Shown: positions 8,226 to 14,737, numbered from the stretch's first letter. The stretch: DNA of 30,314 nucleotides from Candidatus Woesearchaeota archaeon (GCA_019323525.1 JAHWHD010000003.1:1-30314), one strand, 5' to 3'. Notes: generated by a model not told the origin, from the letters alone. Translations and numbers: made by a program.

Positions 8226-8290
8226 TATTGCGGCGGACTTGTATATCATACAGAAATCCGCAGGTCGGGGGTGCAATTCCCCCCAGAGGC
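8207..8290 (+). tRNA. tRNA-Thr (anticodon TGT) with a 12-nt intron
   Basis: The acceptor GCCTCTG (8207-8213) pairs fully with CAGAGGC (8284-8290), and T at 8291 would be the discriminator. The anticodon stem GCGGA/TCCGC (8233-8237 / 8257-8261) encloses 19 nt. Removing 8244-8255 leaves the loop CTTGTAA with anticodon TGT at 8240-8242. The T-stem is GGGGG/CCCCC (8267-8271 / 8279-8283). The mature body is 72 nt plus the discriminator. Oddities: the D-loop is AGTAGCTA with no GG pair, and the T-loop is TGCAATT with G at position 55. The D-stem has only three good pairs. Acceptor start GCC and discriminator T suit archaeal tRNA-Thr. Confidence 0.88.
8244..8255 (+). other. tRNA-Thr intron at position 37/38 (12 nt)
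   Basis: The intron sits at the canonical archaeal position. TGTAT at 8240-8244 pairs with ATACA at 8248-8252, and an AAA bulge (8254-8256) flanks the 3' splice site. The fold is a relaxed rather than perfect bulge-helix-bulge. Boundaries could shift by one base without changing the mature sequence. Confidence 0.7.
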
Positions 8291-8301
8291 TTTCTAATAA
8301 C

Positions 8302-8311
8302 ATTTATATAC
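8302..8311 (+). promoter_or_regulatory. TATA box of the half-MFS gene
   Basis: ATTTATATAC lies about 29 bp before the ATG at 8336, consistent with leaderless transcription. It is directly followed by CTCGAG, part of a 12-mer also found before cdc48. Confidence 0.6.
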
Positions 8312-8335
8312 TCGAGAAATTATAATTAAAGGCTT

Positions 8336-8941
8336 ATGAACAAGATCATTAAGCTTCTGATATTTTCTGATATATTCGTAACAACAGGGTTTGGATTAAT
8401 AGAACCTATCCTTGCTATTTTCATTAAAGAGAACCTTATAGGAGGAACTATATTTGCAGCAGGTATTGCAAGTACGTTGTATCTCATCACGCGGTGCATT
8501 GTACAGCTTCCGTTTTCAAGGTATGTAGACAACCACGACAGAAAGGCGCGATGGTTAATCGTGGGCACGTTCCTAATTGCGATGGTGCCTGTGGTTTATA
8601 TATTTGCATCTAAGATACAACATATATACGCTGCACAGATTCTGTATGGTTTAGGGGCTGGGCTTGCCTATCCAACATGGTTAGGATTGTTCAGCACGCA
8701 TCTTGACAGAAAACATGAAAGTTTTGAGTGGAGCCTGTACAGTACATTAACTGGACTTGGCACTGCAGCGTCTGCCATAGTTGGTGCAAGCATTGCACAA
8801 GCTTTTGGGTTCACGTACACATTTATTCTTGTTGGAATAATGTCAGTAATTGGTTGTATAGTGCTGTTCTGGCTTGACAAGAAGAACGGAAAAAAAACCA
8901 AGATAAAACTTTACACGCACAAGGCAAAGAGTAAAGCATAA
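8336..8941 (+). CDS. Half-size MFS-type membrane protein (6 predicted transmembrane helices)
   Basis: A 201-residue protein with six hydrophobic helices at about 4-30, 36-60, 72-93, 97-119, 132-155 and 157-181, followed by a lysine-rich cytoplasmic tail (KKNGKKTKIKLYTHKAKSKA). It corresponds to the N-terminal half of a major facilitator superfamily transporter. The loop between helices 2 and 3 (YVDNHDRKARW) is a degenerate MFS motif A. MFS proteins normally have 12 helices and about 400 residues. The following sequence is the adk promoter, so no second half lies downstream in any frame. It may work as a homodimer or with another half. The substrate cannot be inferred. The ATG agrees with an upstream TATA box. 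Confidence 0.8.
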   Translation: MNKIIKLLIFSDIFVTTGFGLIEPILAIFIKENLIGGTIFAAGIASTLYLITRCIVQLPFSRYVDNHDRKARWLIVGTFLIAMVPVVYIFASKIQHIYAAQILYGLGAGLAYPTWLGLFSTHLDRKHESFEWSLYSTLTGLGTAASAIVGASIAQAFGFTYTFILVGIMSVIGCIVLFWLDKKNGKKTKIKLYTHKAKSKA

Positions 8942-8950
8942 TTTTAAATA
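8941..8950 (+). promoter_or_regulatory. TATA box of adk
   Basis: ATTTTAAATA lies about 29 bp before the ATG at 8975 and overlaps the end of the preceding gene. The spacing supports that ATG over the in-frame TTG at 8969. Confidence 0.6.
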
Positions 8951-8974
8951 TGAAAAGTTAATTTCTTTTTGATT

Positions 8975-9607
8975 ATGAAGATCATAGTTCTAGGAAAAGC
9001 AGGATCTGGGAAGGGTACACAAGCAAAGCTACTAGCTGAAAAGCTAAACATACCGCATATATCTACAGGAGATATGTTCAGAAGAGCTTATGCAGATAAG
9101 ACAGACTTAGGTATTAAAGCATACGAGTACTGGGGTAAAGGCAATCTTGTACCTGATGATGTTATGAACGGGATGATCAAGGAAAGATTAGGGCAAGATG
9201 ATTGCAAGAACGGTTTTATTTTAGATGGGTACCCAAGAAAGATTGAGCAGGCAGAGTTTCTTGAAACAATCACAGGTATCGACCTAGTTATTAGTGTGGA
9301 GGTTTCTGATGAAACTGTAATAAGGAGGATGAAAGGTAGGCGCACATGTCCAAAATGCGGAGTCGCGTATAACATTTATACTGAGCCTAAACCTAAAAAA
9401 GATAATGTCTGTGACAATTGCGGTGTAGAATTAGAGGTAAGGACAGACGAGACAGAAGAGGGTATGAAGAAAAGACTAGATATCTATAAGGATGAAATAC
9501 AACCCATTACAGAGTTCTATAAACAAAAAGACCTTCTAAAAACTGTTGATGGAGAAAAGGGTATAGAAGGTATCTGGAAACAGATTAAGAGTATAGTTGC
9601 CTTATAA
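8975..9607 (+). CDS. adk: Adenylate kinase, zinc-lid type
   Basis: A 210-residue enzyme that interconverts AMP + ATP and 2 ADP in the cytoplasm. It has the P-loop GKAGSGKGTQ near the N-terminus, the AMP-binding segment STGDMFR, the DGYPRK segment (DGFPR in most adenylate kinases), and a lid in which two CxxC pairs (CPKCG and CDNCG) form the structural zinc site. Length and layout are those of the long-lid bacterial-type family rather than of the divergent adenylate kinases of methanogens and Sulfolobales. I take ATG at 8975 as the start because the TATA box spacing gives a leaderless mRNA there, although a TTG at 8969 is in frame. The 3' end overlaps the convergent truD gene by 23 bp. Confidence 0.95.
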   Translation: MKIIVLGKAGSGKGTQAKLLAEKLNIPHISTGDMFRRAYADKTDLGIKAYEYWGKGNLVPDDVMNGMIKERLGQDDCKNGFILDGYPRKIEQAEFLETITGIDLVISVEVSDETVIRRMKGRRTCPKCGVAYNIYTEPKPKKDNVCDNCGVELEVRTDETEEGMKKRLDIYKDEIQPITEFYKQKDLLKTVDGEKGIEGIWKQIKSIVAL

Positions 9608-10487
9608 CAGTTGTAGCATAGCACCCTTTAGGAAGTTCGAATTCTAAAACCTGTTTATCATCCTTATCAGTGACCTTAACATTGAGTTCGATGAACATCA
9701 TTCTTTTATCTCCTTCAACTGAGAGTTCTGGTATCTGTCTTATGATAAAGTCTCTAAAAGAAAGATTTTCGTTTTTCATGATATCTTTGATGATATCATT
9801 GACGTTTTCAGTGCCAAAACCTATTATAGGGACGTAATCTTCTTCAATATCATTATCAATCATTCTCTCTACTGCTGTGTTCCACAAGAGTGACTGGTAG
9901 CTGTGCACGTAAAGTAATAATATCTTTCTAGGAAGCTTTCTTAAAGCGCCAATGTAATCTCCAGGATGCCTGTCCAGGTATTGTTTTAGTTTAGGTTCGC
10001 CTTGTATAAGTTCGCATGCTTGCTTGAACTGTTTTTTTACAATCAACTTGCCAATCCTTGGGTTGTTCTTTGAAAAGCGCTGCTCACCGAAGTAGTTAGG
10101 GATCTTAATTTTTTTGTTCTTTATCTTTATATCTGTATAAACAACAACAATAAACTTGTTAGCTTTAAGATCTCCAAGAGAGATTGGGTTGGGGCCAGAA
10201 CCATAGTATTCTAATGAAATGTCATTTAAGTTTAGAGATTCAACTCTGTCCTTTTTTATGTTTTTTATAGAAATAAGCTGTGTTGTAACAGCTTTCCGAT
10301 CTTTTGCGCCTGCATAGCCAATATCCTTTAATCTTAGCTTGAGTTTTCTGGCGATTGTCTCAACTGCTTTCGAGGTTGTGTAATCTGTCTTTTTCATCCA
10401 GAAATATGAGTACTGGCCCTCTGAAGGTGTGATATTGGTAATCTCCTCTACAATGAAATCTTCTGGTGATTGTTTAATCTTATACAT
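9585..10487 (-). CDS. truD: tRNA pseudouridine(13) synthase TruD, compact form
   Basis: A 300-residue member of the TruD pseudouridine synthase family, which in bacteria isomerises U13 in tRNA; the related Pus7 has broader targets. The N-terminal SPEDFIVEE motif and the catalytic segment GYAGAKDRKAVTTQ (catalytic Asp63) are intact, as is the NYFGEQRF signature at about 150-157. It is shorter than E. coli TruD (about 350) and most archaeal members, so the TRUD insertion domain is reduced. The start at 10487 fits a minus-strand TATA box at 10511-10521 and a leaderless message. The gene is divergent from tRNA-Arg, with interleaved promoters, and overlaps adk at its 3' end. Confidence 0.93.
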   Translation of the reverse strand: MYKIKQSPEDFIVEEITNITPSEGQYSYFWMKKTDYTTSKAVETIARKLKLRLKDIGYAGAKDRKAVTTQLISIKNIKKDRVESLNLNDISLEYYGSGPNPISLGDLKANKFIVVVYTDIKIKNKKIKIPNYFGEQRFSKNNPRIGKLIVKKQFKQACELIQGEPKLKQYLDRHPGDYIGALRKLPRKILLLYVHSYQSLLWNTAVERMIDNDIEEDYVPIIGFGTENVNDIIKDIMKNENLSFRDFIIRQIPELSVEGDKRMMFIELNVKVTDKDDKQVLEFELPKGCYATTVIRQLYS

Positions 10488-10490
10488 AAA

Positions 10491-10500
10491 ATATATAAAT
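10491..10500 (+). promoter_or_regulatory. TATA box of tRNA-Arg
   Basis: ATATATAAAT is centred about 30 bp before the tRNA at 10526. It lies within the first bases upstream of the divergent truD start. Confidence 0.6.
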
Positions 10501-10510
10501 CACTCAAGGG

Positions 10511-10521
10511 CTATAAAAAAC
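10511..10521 (-). promoter_or_regulatory. TATA box of truD
   Basis: On the minus strand the sequence reads GTTTTTTATAG, about 29 bp before the truD ATG at 10487. It falls between the tRNA-Arg TATA box and the tRNA, so the two divergent promoters are interleaved. Confidence 0.5.
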
Positions 10522-10545
10522 TTATGCGCCTGTAGCCTAGTCTGG

Positions 10546-10566
10546 TGAGCATCATTGCTTGGGTAA
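10546..10566 (+). other. tRNA-Arg intron 1, D-loop (21 nt, between positions 19 and 20)
   Basis: The inner hairpin is AGCA/TGCT around TCAT (10548-10559). The central helix GTCT (10540-10543) pairs with GGGT (10561-10564), with three wobble pairs. The 3-nt bulges are GGT (10544-10546) and AAA (10565-10567). Cutting after the second base of each bulge restores the D-loop AGTCTGGATA. Confidence 0.85.
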
Positions 10567-10585
10567 ATAGGGCGACAGCCTCCTA

Positions 10586-10598
10586 ATACTCAGGAGTT
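10586..10598 (+). other. tRNA-Arg intron 2, anticodon loop 37/38 (13 nt)
   Basis: The central helix CTCC (10580-10583) pairs perfectly with GGAG (10593-10596). The 3-nt bulges are TAA (10584-10586) and TTA (10597-10599). This is the canonical archaeal intron site and gives the loop CTCCTAA. Confidence 0.92.
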
Positions 10599-10620
10599 AG
10601 CTGTAGATCGGGAGTTCGAA

Positions 10621-10664
10621 TACTTGGAGACGAAGTCTACAAGGATTTCGTCCTAGGACGAATT
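10621..10664 (+). other. tRNA-Arg intron 3, T-loop 59/60 (44 nt)
   Basis: The central helix TTCG (10615-10618) pairs with CGAA (10659-10662). The bulges are AAT (10619-10621) and TTT (10663-10665). A 5-bp inner helix can form between 10623-10627 and 10653-10657. Splicing restores TTCGAAT. Competing hairpins exist inside, notably a near-perfect palindrome at 10647-10662. Confidence 0.87.
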
Positions 10665-10689
10665 TCTCCCCAGGCGCGTTTATTATAAA

Positions 10690-11745
10690 ATGGAATCACT
10701 AAGAATCTTCAAGAGAGCCTTGTTCTTTAAAGGATATAGGAGATATCCTGGCAATGCTGAGGATGTATGTAAGCAGATAGTAAAAGAGTGCTGGAATGGA
10801 AGGTTTTTCCAGGCCAGTACAGGACATTTTAACCAGTTCTATACAAGGGATTTTGGAATCTCTATTGAAGGTCTGTTGAAATTGGGTTATAAAGAAGAGA
10901 TTAAAATGACTCTTAAATATGCTCTGGATATTTTCAAAAAACATAACAAAATAACAACAACAATAACTCCAAAAGGCAAAGCTATTGATGTTTTCTCTTA
11001 TACCCCGGAGTCTGTAGCAATGGTTATCAGGTGTTTGAGGGTATTGGATGATAAAGAGTTAATTGTTAAGTATGATGATTTGATAAACAAAGAGGTTAAC
11101 AAAGCTTTTAGTGTTTTTGATACGAAGATTGGCTTATTAAATAATGAAAAGTTTAGTTCTATGAAAGACAATGCTCTCAGAGAAAGTTCCTGCTACAATA
11201 ACTGCATGATTGCTATGCTAAGTAAGGATCTTGATAAGCTTAAACTGAATAATCCATTTAAGCAGCACGACATAAAAAATAATATCAAGAGAGAATTCTG
11301 GAATGGAAGGTATTTCTATGACGATACAAGAAAAAAAGAATATGTTGCAGGAGATGCTAATGTGTTTCCTTTCTGGACAGGGGTCTTTGATGATAAACAG
11401 ATGTTTAATTCGTGTCTTCAAGAGATTAAAAAATCAAACCTTGATAAGCCGTGGCCTCTAAGGTATACGAGCTTCAAGACAAAGCAAAGGTTTGCTAATA
11501 ATTTGCTAGTACCGAACTATGAAGGCACAACTATATGGGGCCAGCTAGGTCTTTGTTTTTTGAGAGTTGTTAAAAAGTATGATAAGAAAGAATTTAATAA
11601 TTATCTTAAAAAAATAACAGATGTAATTGAAAAAAATAGCAACCTAATAGAGGTGTTTGACCCAGACGGAACTCCCTATAAATCCCTATTCTATAGAGCT
11701 GATGAAGGATTAATATGGGGTGCGATGTACCTTGAATTACTTTAG
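10690..11745 (+). CDS. Six-hairpin glycosidase-like protein
   Basis: A 351-residue soluble protein resembling the (alpha/alpha)6 barrel of amylo-alpha-1,6-glucosidase, GH15 and related glycosidases. It has paired W-N-G-R-F/Y segments (CWNGRFFQAS near 35 and FWNGRYFYDD near 210), the segment FYTRDFG (about 50-56) that resembles the Y/W-RD signature of these families, SYTPES near 100, and GTTIWGQLG and DEGLIWGAMYLELL near the end. Acidic candidates for catalysis are D54, E106 and the C-terminal DE, but I cannot assign them. There is no signal peptide, so an intracellular sugar substrate is likely if it is an enzyme at all. The start ATG is 12 nt past tRNA-Arg with no clear TATA box of its own; the mRNA may be released by 3' processing of the tRNA. 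Confidence 0.7.
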   Translation: MESLRIFKRALFFKGYRRYPGNAEDVCKQIVKECWNGRFFQASTGHFNQFYTRDFGISIEGLLKLGYKEEIKMTLKYALDIFKKHNKITTTITPKGKAIDVFSYTPESVAMVIRCLRVLDDKELIVKYDDLINKEVNKAFSVFDTKIGLLNNEKFSSMKDNALRESSCYNNCMIAMLSKDLDKLKLNNPFKQHDIKNNIKREFWNGRYFYDDTRKKEYVAGDANVFPFWTGVFDDKQMFNSCLQEIKKSNLDKPWPLRYTSFKTKQRFANNLLVPNYEGTTIWGQLGLCFLRVVKKYDKKEFNNYLKKITDVIEKNSNLIEVFDPDGTPYKSLFYRADEGLIWGAMYLELL

Positions 11746-11768
11746 GTCAAATAGAAGTCTTAGTTAAG

Positions 11769-11778
11769 TTTATAAATG
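11769..11778 (+). promoter_or_regulatory. TATA box of the HTH-lipoprotein operon
   Basis: TTTATAAATG lies 25-30 bp before the ATG at 11799, which fits leaderless transcription. Confidence 0.65.
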
Positions 11779-11798
11779 ATATTTGATATATAAAAGAT

Positions 11799-12425
11799 AT
11801 GGCTAAGAAAGATACGTTTTTGCTCGTGTCCTTGCAAGAGGAAAAAGCAAAGGAAGTTGCACAGATAATAAGTAACAAGAGCAGTAGGAAGATACTTGAC
11901 TTTCTTGCAGCGGCTGCAGATGCTACTGAGACGCAGATTGCAAAAGCGCTAGGATTGCCGATATCTACAGTGCATTATAACCTGGAAGCTCTTAAGAAAG
12001 CAAAGCTTGTAGAGAGCGAGGAGTTCCATTACAGTTCTAAAGGTAAAGAGGTGTCGCATTACAAGCTCGCGAACAAGTACATAATCATCGCGCCAAAGTC
12101 TGTGCACGGCATAAAAGGGAAGTTAAGAAATATATTGCCTTTGGGCATAGCGACTGCTGCTGTAGCTTATTTCATAAGCTTGCTTTCAAAAGGGACACAG
12201 TTTATAGCTAACAAAGGAGAGACTTATAGGATGGTGGTTGAGGAAGCTGCATCCGGAACAGCAGGAACTGCGGCTGTGCCTGAAGCAGTTGATGCAGCTG
12301 AGGTTGCAGTTCAGGCAGTTACACAGCAAACAATATGGCAGAATCCTGTGCTTTGGTTTGTTGTAGGGGCTGCATTTGCTATAGGGTTGTACTTTTTAAT
12401 TGAATTCATGAGGAGAAAGAGATGA
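11799..12425 (+). CDS. Membrane-anchored winged-helix (ArsR-like) regulator
   Basis: A 208-residue protein with an N-terminal winged-helix DNA-binding domain at about 20-95. The recognition region ETQIAKALGLPISTVHYNLE is followed by the wing (EEFHYSSKGKEVSHYKLANKY). A first transmembrane helix lies at about 110-130 (ILPLGIATAAVAYFISLL). An Ala/Val-rich segment of about 50 residues, predicted to be outside, and a second helix at about 185-203 (VLWFVVGAAFAIGLYFLI) with a basic end follow. This layout suits a one-component sensor that stays at the membrane while binding DNA. Its stop overlaps the next start (ATGA at 12422-12425), so it is translationally coupled to a Cys-rich lipoprotein that may be part of the same signal system. 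Targets are unknown. Confidence 0.85.
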   Translation: MAKKDTFLLVSLQEEKAKEVAQIISNKSSRKILDFLAAAADATETQIAKALGLPISTVHYNLEALKKAKLVESEEFHYSSKGKEVSHYKLANKYIIIAPKSVHGIKGKLRNILPLGIATAAVAYFISLLSKGTQFIANKGETYRMVVEEAASGTAGTAAVPEAVDAAEVAVQAVTQQTIWQNPVLWFVVGAAFAIGLYFLIEFMRRKR

Positions 12426-12688
12426 AAACAATAATTATAATTTTATTAATATTATCAGTGTTCTTTATAGGGTGTAAGATGGTCGAGGTTGAGTGTTCAA
12501 CTGATGCTGACTGTGTTAAAGCAGGGTGTTCAGGCACTATATGCCAGAGTAATGATGCTGAGAAAGTGTTTACAACGTGCGAGTACAAGCCTGAATACGA
12601 ATGCTATAAAGATGCTGGGTGCGGTTGTTATAAAGGAGAGTGTGTATGGAAGGATGATGTTGAAGAGTGTCTAAAAAGTTTTACTTAA
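12422..12688 (+). CDS. Small Cys-rich lipoprotein, eight-cysteine-cluster type
   Basis: An 88-residue secreted protein. Residues 1-17 are a signal sequence (MKTIIIILLILSVFFIG) followed by C18, which fits a lipobox. The outer part has many cysteines: C25, C31, C36, C41, C53, C61, C67, C69, C74 and C83, in the spacing of the eight-cysteine-cluster family (DADCVKAGCSGTIC, then CGCYKGECVW). These probably form disulfides or, less likely, bind metal. An AGGAG ribosome-binding site at 12411-12415 and the 4-bp overlap with the HTH gene show coupling. The 3' end overlaps the convergent gatE gene by 8 bp. A second frame at 12489-12674 is a shadow. Confidence 0.8.
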   Translation: MKTIIIILLILSVFFIGCKMVEVECSTDADCVKAGCSGTICQSNDAEKVFTTCEYKPEYECYKDAGCGCYKGECVWKDDVEECLKSFT

Positions 12689-14510
12689 CCATCTTTTTCA
12701 AGAATTCTGCGATCTTCTGGCCTTCAGCTTTGCCTCTTAGCTCTGACATTGCCTTGCCCATGACTACATTGAACTTAGCCCCTTTGTTTTTCTTAACAAT
12801 GTCTTTTAACATGGACTTAATTTCGTCGTCAGTCAAAAGCTTATAATCTGAGTAGTCTACATGCTCGCCTTTAATGTGTTTGAGCATTATATCTTCAACT
12901 GACTCCTTCGAGATAAGGCCGTTGTCAAGATTAAGGAACAAGGATTCGTACTCTGTTCTTGAGACCTTTGCATGTTCAAGGTTGTGCTTTCTCTTAAGCT
13001 CCTTTAATTTAGGTACTAAAAGTTCTGCAATGAAGGCTGGTTTTATGTTTTTGAATCTTTTAACAAAGTCTTCGAAAAGCGTTACTTTTGGAGACTTGGC
13101 GATAAGGTCTGCAAGGTCTTTTCCAAGGCCTAACTTTCTTTCGAACCGTAATGACTTGTCTGAGATAAGTTCAGGGATAAGGATGTCATTAGTGTCGGGC
13201 CTTATAGGCCTGACATCTGTTTCAGGGTACATGCGCGCTGCTCCAGGTATTGGCCGCATGTAAGAAGTTGTAGAGTCTGAGTTTGGTTTTCTTACCTCTT
13301 CAGGTATCCCTTGTAAAGTTTCCTCAGCTCTGTCTATTACAGCCATCAAAGCAGGCTCTGCCTTGAAAGGTTTGTCTGCGACAAGTACAAAGGCGTCGTC
13401 TTTAATGCACTTGAGCTCTTTCTTCACAGCCTTAACCAGTTTTTCAGTTATACCGTACTTAGGAAGTTCATCAGAATGAAAAATTCCGCCGACTCCTGCC
13501 TTGACTTTTGCCCTGTCGCTGAACTCTGTACCCAGGCGTCTACCAGGTTGGACTTCGCGTCCGACAAATCCTGCAAAGCCAGGGAGTTTGACAGCCAACA
13601 CTATTCCGTTGTCAGACAAAGCGTTCTTGATAACTGTAGATTCTGATTCTTTGAATATGTGAGTAACATCAGTAAAAGTTTTAGGGAACTTGACAGATTT
13701 TGGCAGCTCATCCTTAATCTTTAACAAGTTCTGTTGTCTTAGAACCTCGTACTTGACCAAGGTAGGTAATGAACGCAGGTCTTGGAATCCTTTAACCTCG
13801 ATCCTTGAACCGCCTTTTATCGAGATGTTGACGTCCTGCCTAATAGTGCCCAGACCGCGTTTTGCACGGCCTGTGCTTCTTAACAACAAGCCAAGTGTCT
13901 CTGCAGCTTCTCTTGCCTGCTCTGGTGATTTTATATCAGGTTCTGTTGAAAGTTCTATCAACGGAATGCCTTGCCTGTCTAACCTGTACACAACAGTCGA
14001 ATAGTCTCTTGAGATTTCTTTAGCTGCGTCTTCCTCAAGAAGCAAGGTCTTTATCCTGACATCTCCCTGAGAAGTTTCAATCTTGCCGCCCATTGAAATT
14101 AGCGCAGTTCTCTGGAAACCTGAAACAACAGAGCCGTTAATAATAGTTTTACGCATGACGTTTATCTCGTCCACAATGTTAGAACCAAGCATTAAAGATA
14201 CCTGGAGCGCAACATCTAAAGCTCCTCTGTCCATTGGAGCAGGAGGTTCCTCGTCAAGTTCAACCAAACACGTGGTGTCGCTATAAGCCTCATAGACAAA
14301 TGTCTGTGATTTAAGTTTCTCGTGCTTTGCTGCGATATCGACATCTCCAAGTTCTCCTGCTGAAGCGTGAAGGTGTCTCTTGAATGTTATATCTGGTTTA
14401 TCGTCCCTAAGAATCGAAGGACAGTTACAGAAGAGTTTATTTGTATCAAGTTGCTGGTGTATCTCGAGCCCGCATTTCAAGCCCAGGCTTTCAAAGTTTA
14501 TCTCTTCCAA
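12681..14510 (-). CDS. gatE: Glutamyl-tRNA(Gln) amidotransferase subunit E
   Basis: A 609-residue kinase/amidotransferase subunit of the archaea-specific GatDE complex. It phosphorylates and then amidates Glu on misacylated Glu-tRNA(Gln), using ammonia from GatD. The N-terminal cradle domain carries GLKCGLEIHQQLDTNKLFC. An AspRS-like insertion domain lies at about 270-400, and a YqeY-like tRNA-binding tail lies at about 460-609 (SMLKDIVKKNKGAKFN). The length is normal for GatE. The start is TTG (14508-14510), supported by a strong ribosome-binding site GGTGAG five bases upstream, inside the preceding gene. GatE overlaps the DUF504 gene by 13 bp and is the last gene of the operon. Confidence 0.96.
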   Translation of the reverse strand: MEEINFESLGLKCGLEIHQQLDTNKLFCNCPSILRDDKPDITFKRHLHASAGELGDVDIAAKHEKLKSQTFVYEAYSDTTCLVELDEEPPAPMDRGALDVALQVSLMLGSNIVDEINVMRKTIINGSVVSGFQRTALISMGGKIETSQGDVRIKTLLLEEDAAKEISRDYSTVVYRLDRQGIPLIELSTEPDIKSPEQAREAAETLGLLLRSTGRAKRGLGTIRQDVNISIKGGSRIEVKGFQDLRSLPTLVKYEVLRQQNLLKIKDELPKSVKFPKTFTDVTHIFKESESTVIKNALSDNGIVLAVKLPGFAGFVGREVQPGRRLGTEFSDRAKVKAGVGGIFHSDELPKYGITEKLVKAVKKELKCIKDDAFVLVADKPFKAEPALMAVIDRAEETLQGIPEEVRKPNSDSTTSYMRPIPGAARMYPETDVRPIRPDTNDILIPELISDKSLRFERKLGLGKDLADLIAKSPKVTLFEDFVKRFKNIKPAFIAELLVPKLKELKRKHNLEHAKVSRTEYESLFLNLDNGLISKESVEDIMLKHIKGEHVDYSDYKLLTDDEIKSMLKDIVKKNKGAKFNVVMGKAMSELRGKAEGQKIAEFLKKMVK

Positions 14511-14737
14511 ATAATCTCACCTTTTCTTGTAACCAGTCTTATCCTGTGCAAAGGAATCTCAGTCTCCCTGCCGGATTTTATTATTGTGAACATACCGCCC
14601 TCGATATGCTTAATGTCTGTAAATTTGATTTTTATCTTTTTGTTCTTTATCCTGTCTATGTAAAACAGCTCGTAATCTTTAGGGTCTTCTCTTTTATCGA
14701 ACTTGATCTTTGAAATAAGGTTTTTCAGTGTCTGCAT
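14498..14737 (-). CDS. DUF504 / UPF0248 protein (MJ1316-like)
   Basis: A 79-residue protein. The second half matches the DUF504/MJ1316 family signature: DYELFYIDRIKN, then EIPLHRIRLVTRKGEIIWKR at the very C-terminus. Related domains are described as recognising RNA ends, and relatives occur fused to RNA-processing enzymes. No enzymatic residues are evident, so it is probably a small RNA-binding adaptor. Its ATG directly abuts the gatD stop, and its end overlaps gatE by 13 bp. It therefore lies wedged between the two subunits of the tRNA-dependent amidotransferase, which suggests a link to tRNA or RNA handling (inference). Confidence 0.85.
   Translation of the reverse strand: MQTLKNLISKIKFDKREDPKDYELFYIDRIKNKKIKIKFTDIKHIEGGMFTIIKSGRETEIPLHRIRLVTRKGEIIWKR
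14516..14521 (-). promoter_or_regulatory. Ribosome-binding site of gatE
   Basis: The minus strand reads GGTGAG with 5-nt spacing to TTG at 14508-14510. It decides the TTG start of gatE. Confidence 0.75.

Larger units (their letters stand above)
10526..10677 (+). tRNA. tRNA-Arg (anticodon CCT) interrupted by three introns
   Basis: The acceptor GCGCCTG (10526-10532) pairs fully with CAGGCGC (10671-10677), with discriminator G at 10678. Removing 10546-10566, 10586-10598 and 10621-10664 leaves a 74-nt body. D-arm: GCCT, loop AGTCTGGATA, GGGC. Anticodon arm: ACAGC, loop CTCCTAA, GCTGT. T-arm: GGGAG, loop TTCGAAT, CTCCC. Every stem pairs, apart from one T·G in the D-stem. The D-loop has the GG pair and A20, and C35 is present; both are arginine identity elements. 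Each junction is compatible with a bulge-helix-bulge. Without the D-loop and T-loop introns the gene would look like a pseudogene. The promoter is at 10491-10500. The next coding sequence starts only 12 nt after the discriminator. Confidence 0.93.

Noticed and set aside
8238..8256. Reading the intron tRNA at 8207 as tRNA-Tyr (GTA)
   Set aside because: The stem GCGGA/TCCGC fixes TGT at positions 34-36, and the acceptor start GCC with discriminator T suits Thr, not Tyr.
8942..8974. Frameshifted second half of the MFS gene
   Set aside because: The following sequence is the adk promoter and adk itself, and no frame there encodes hydrophobic helices.
10526..10677. Calling the tRNA-Arg a broken pseudogene
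   Set aside because: Removing three BHB-flanked inserts restores every stem and the consensus loops, which decay would not do.
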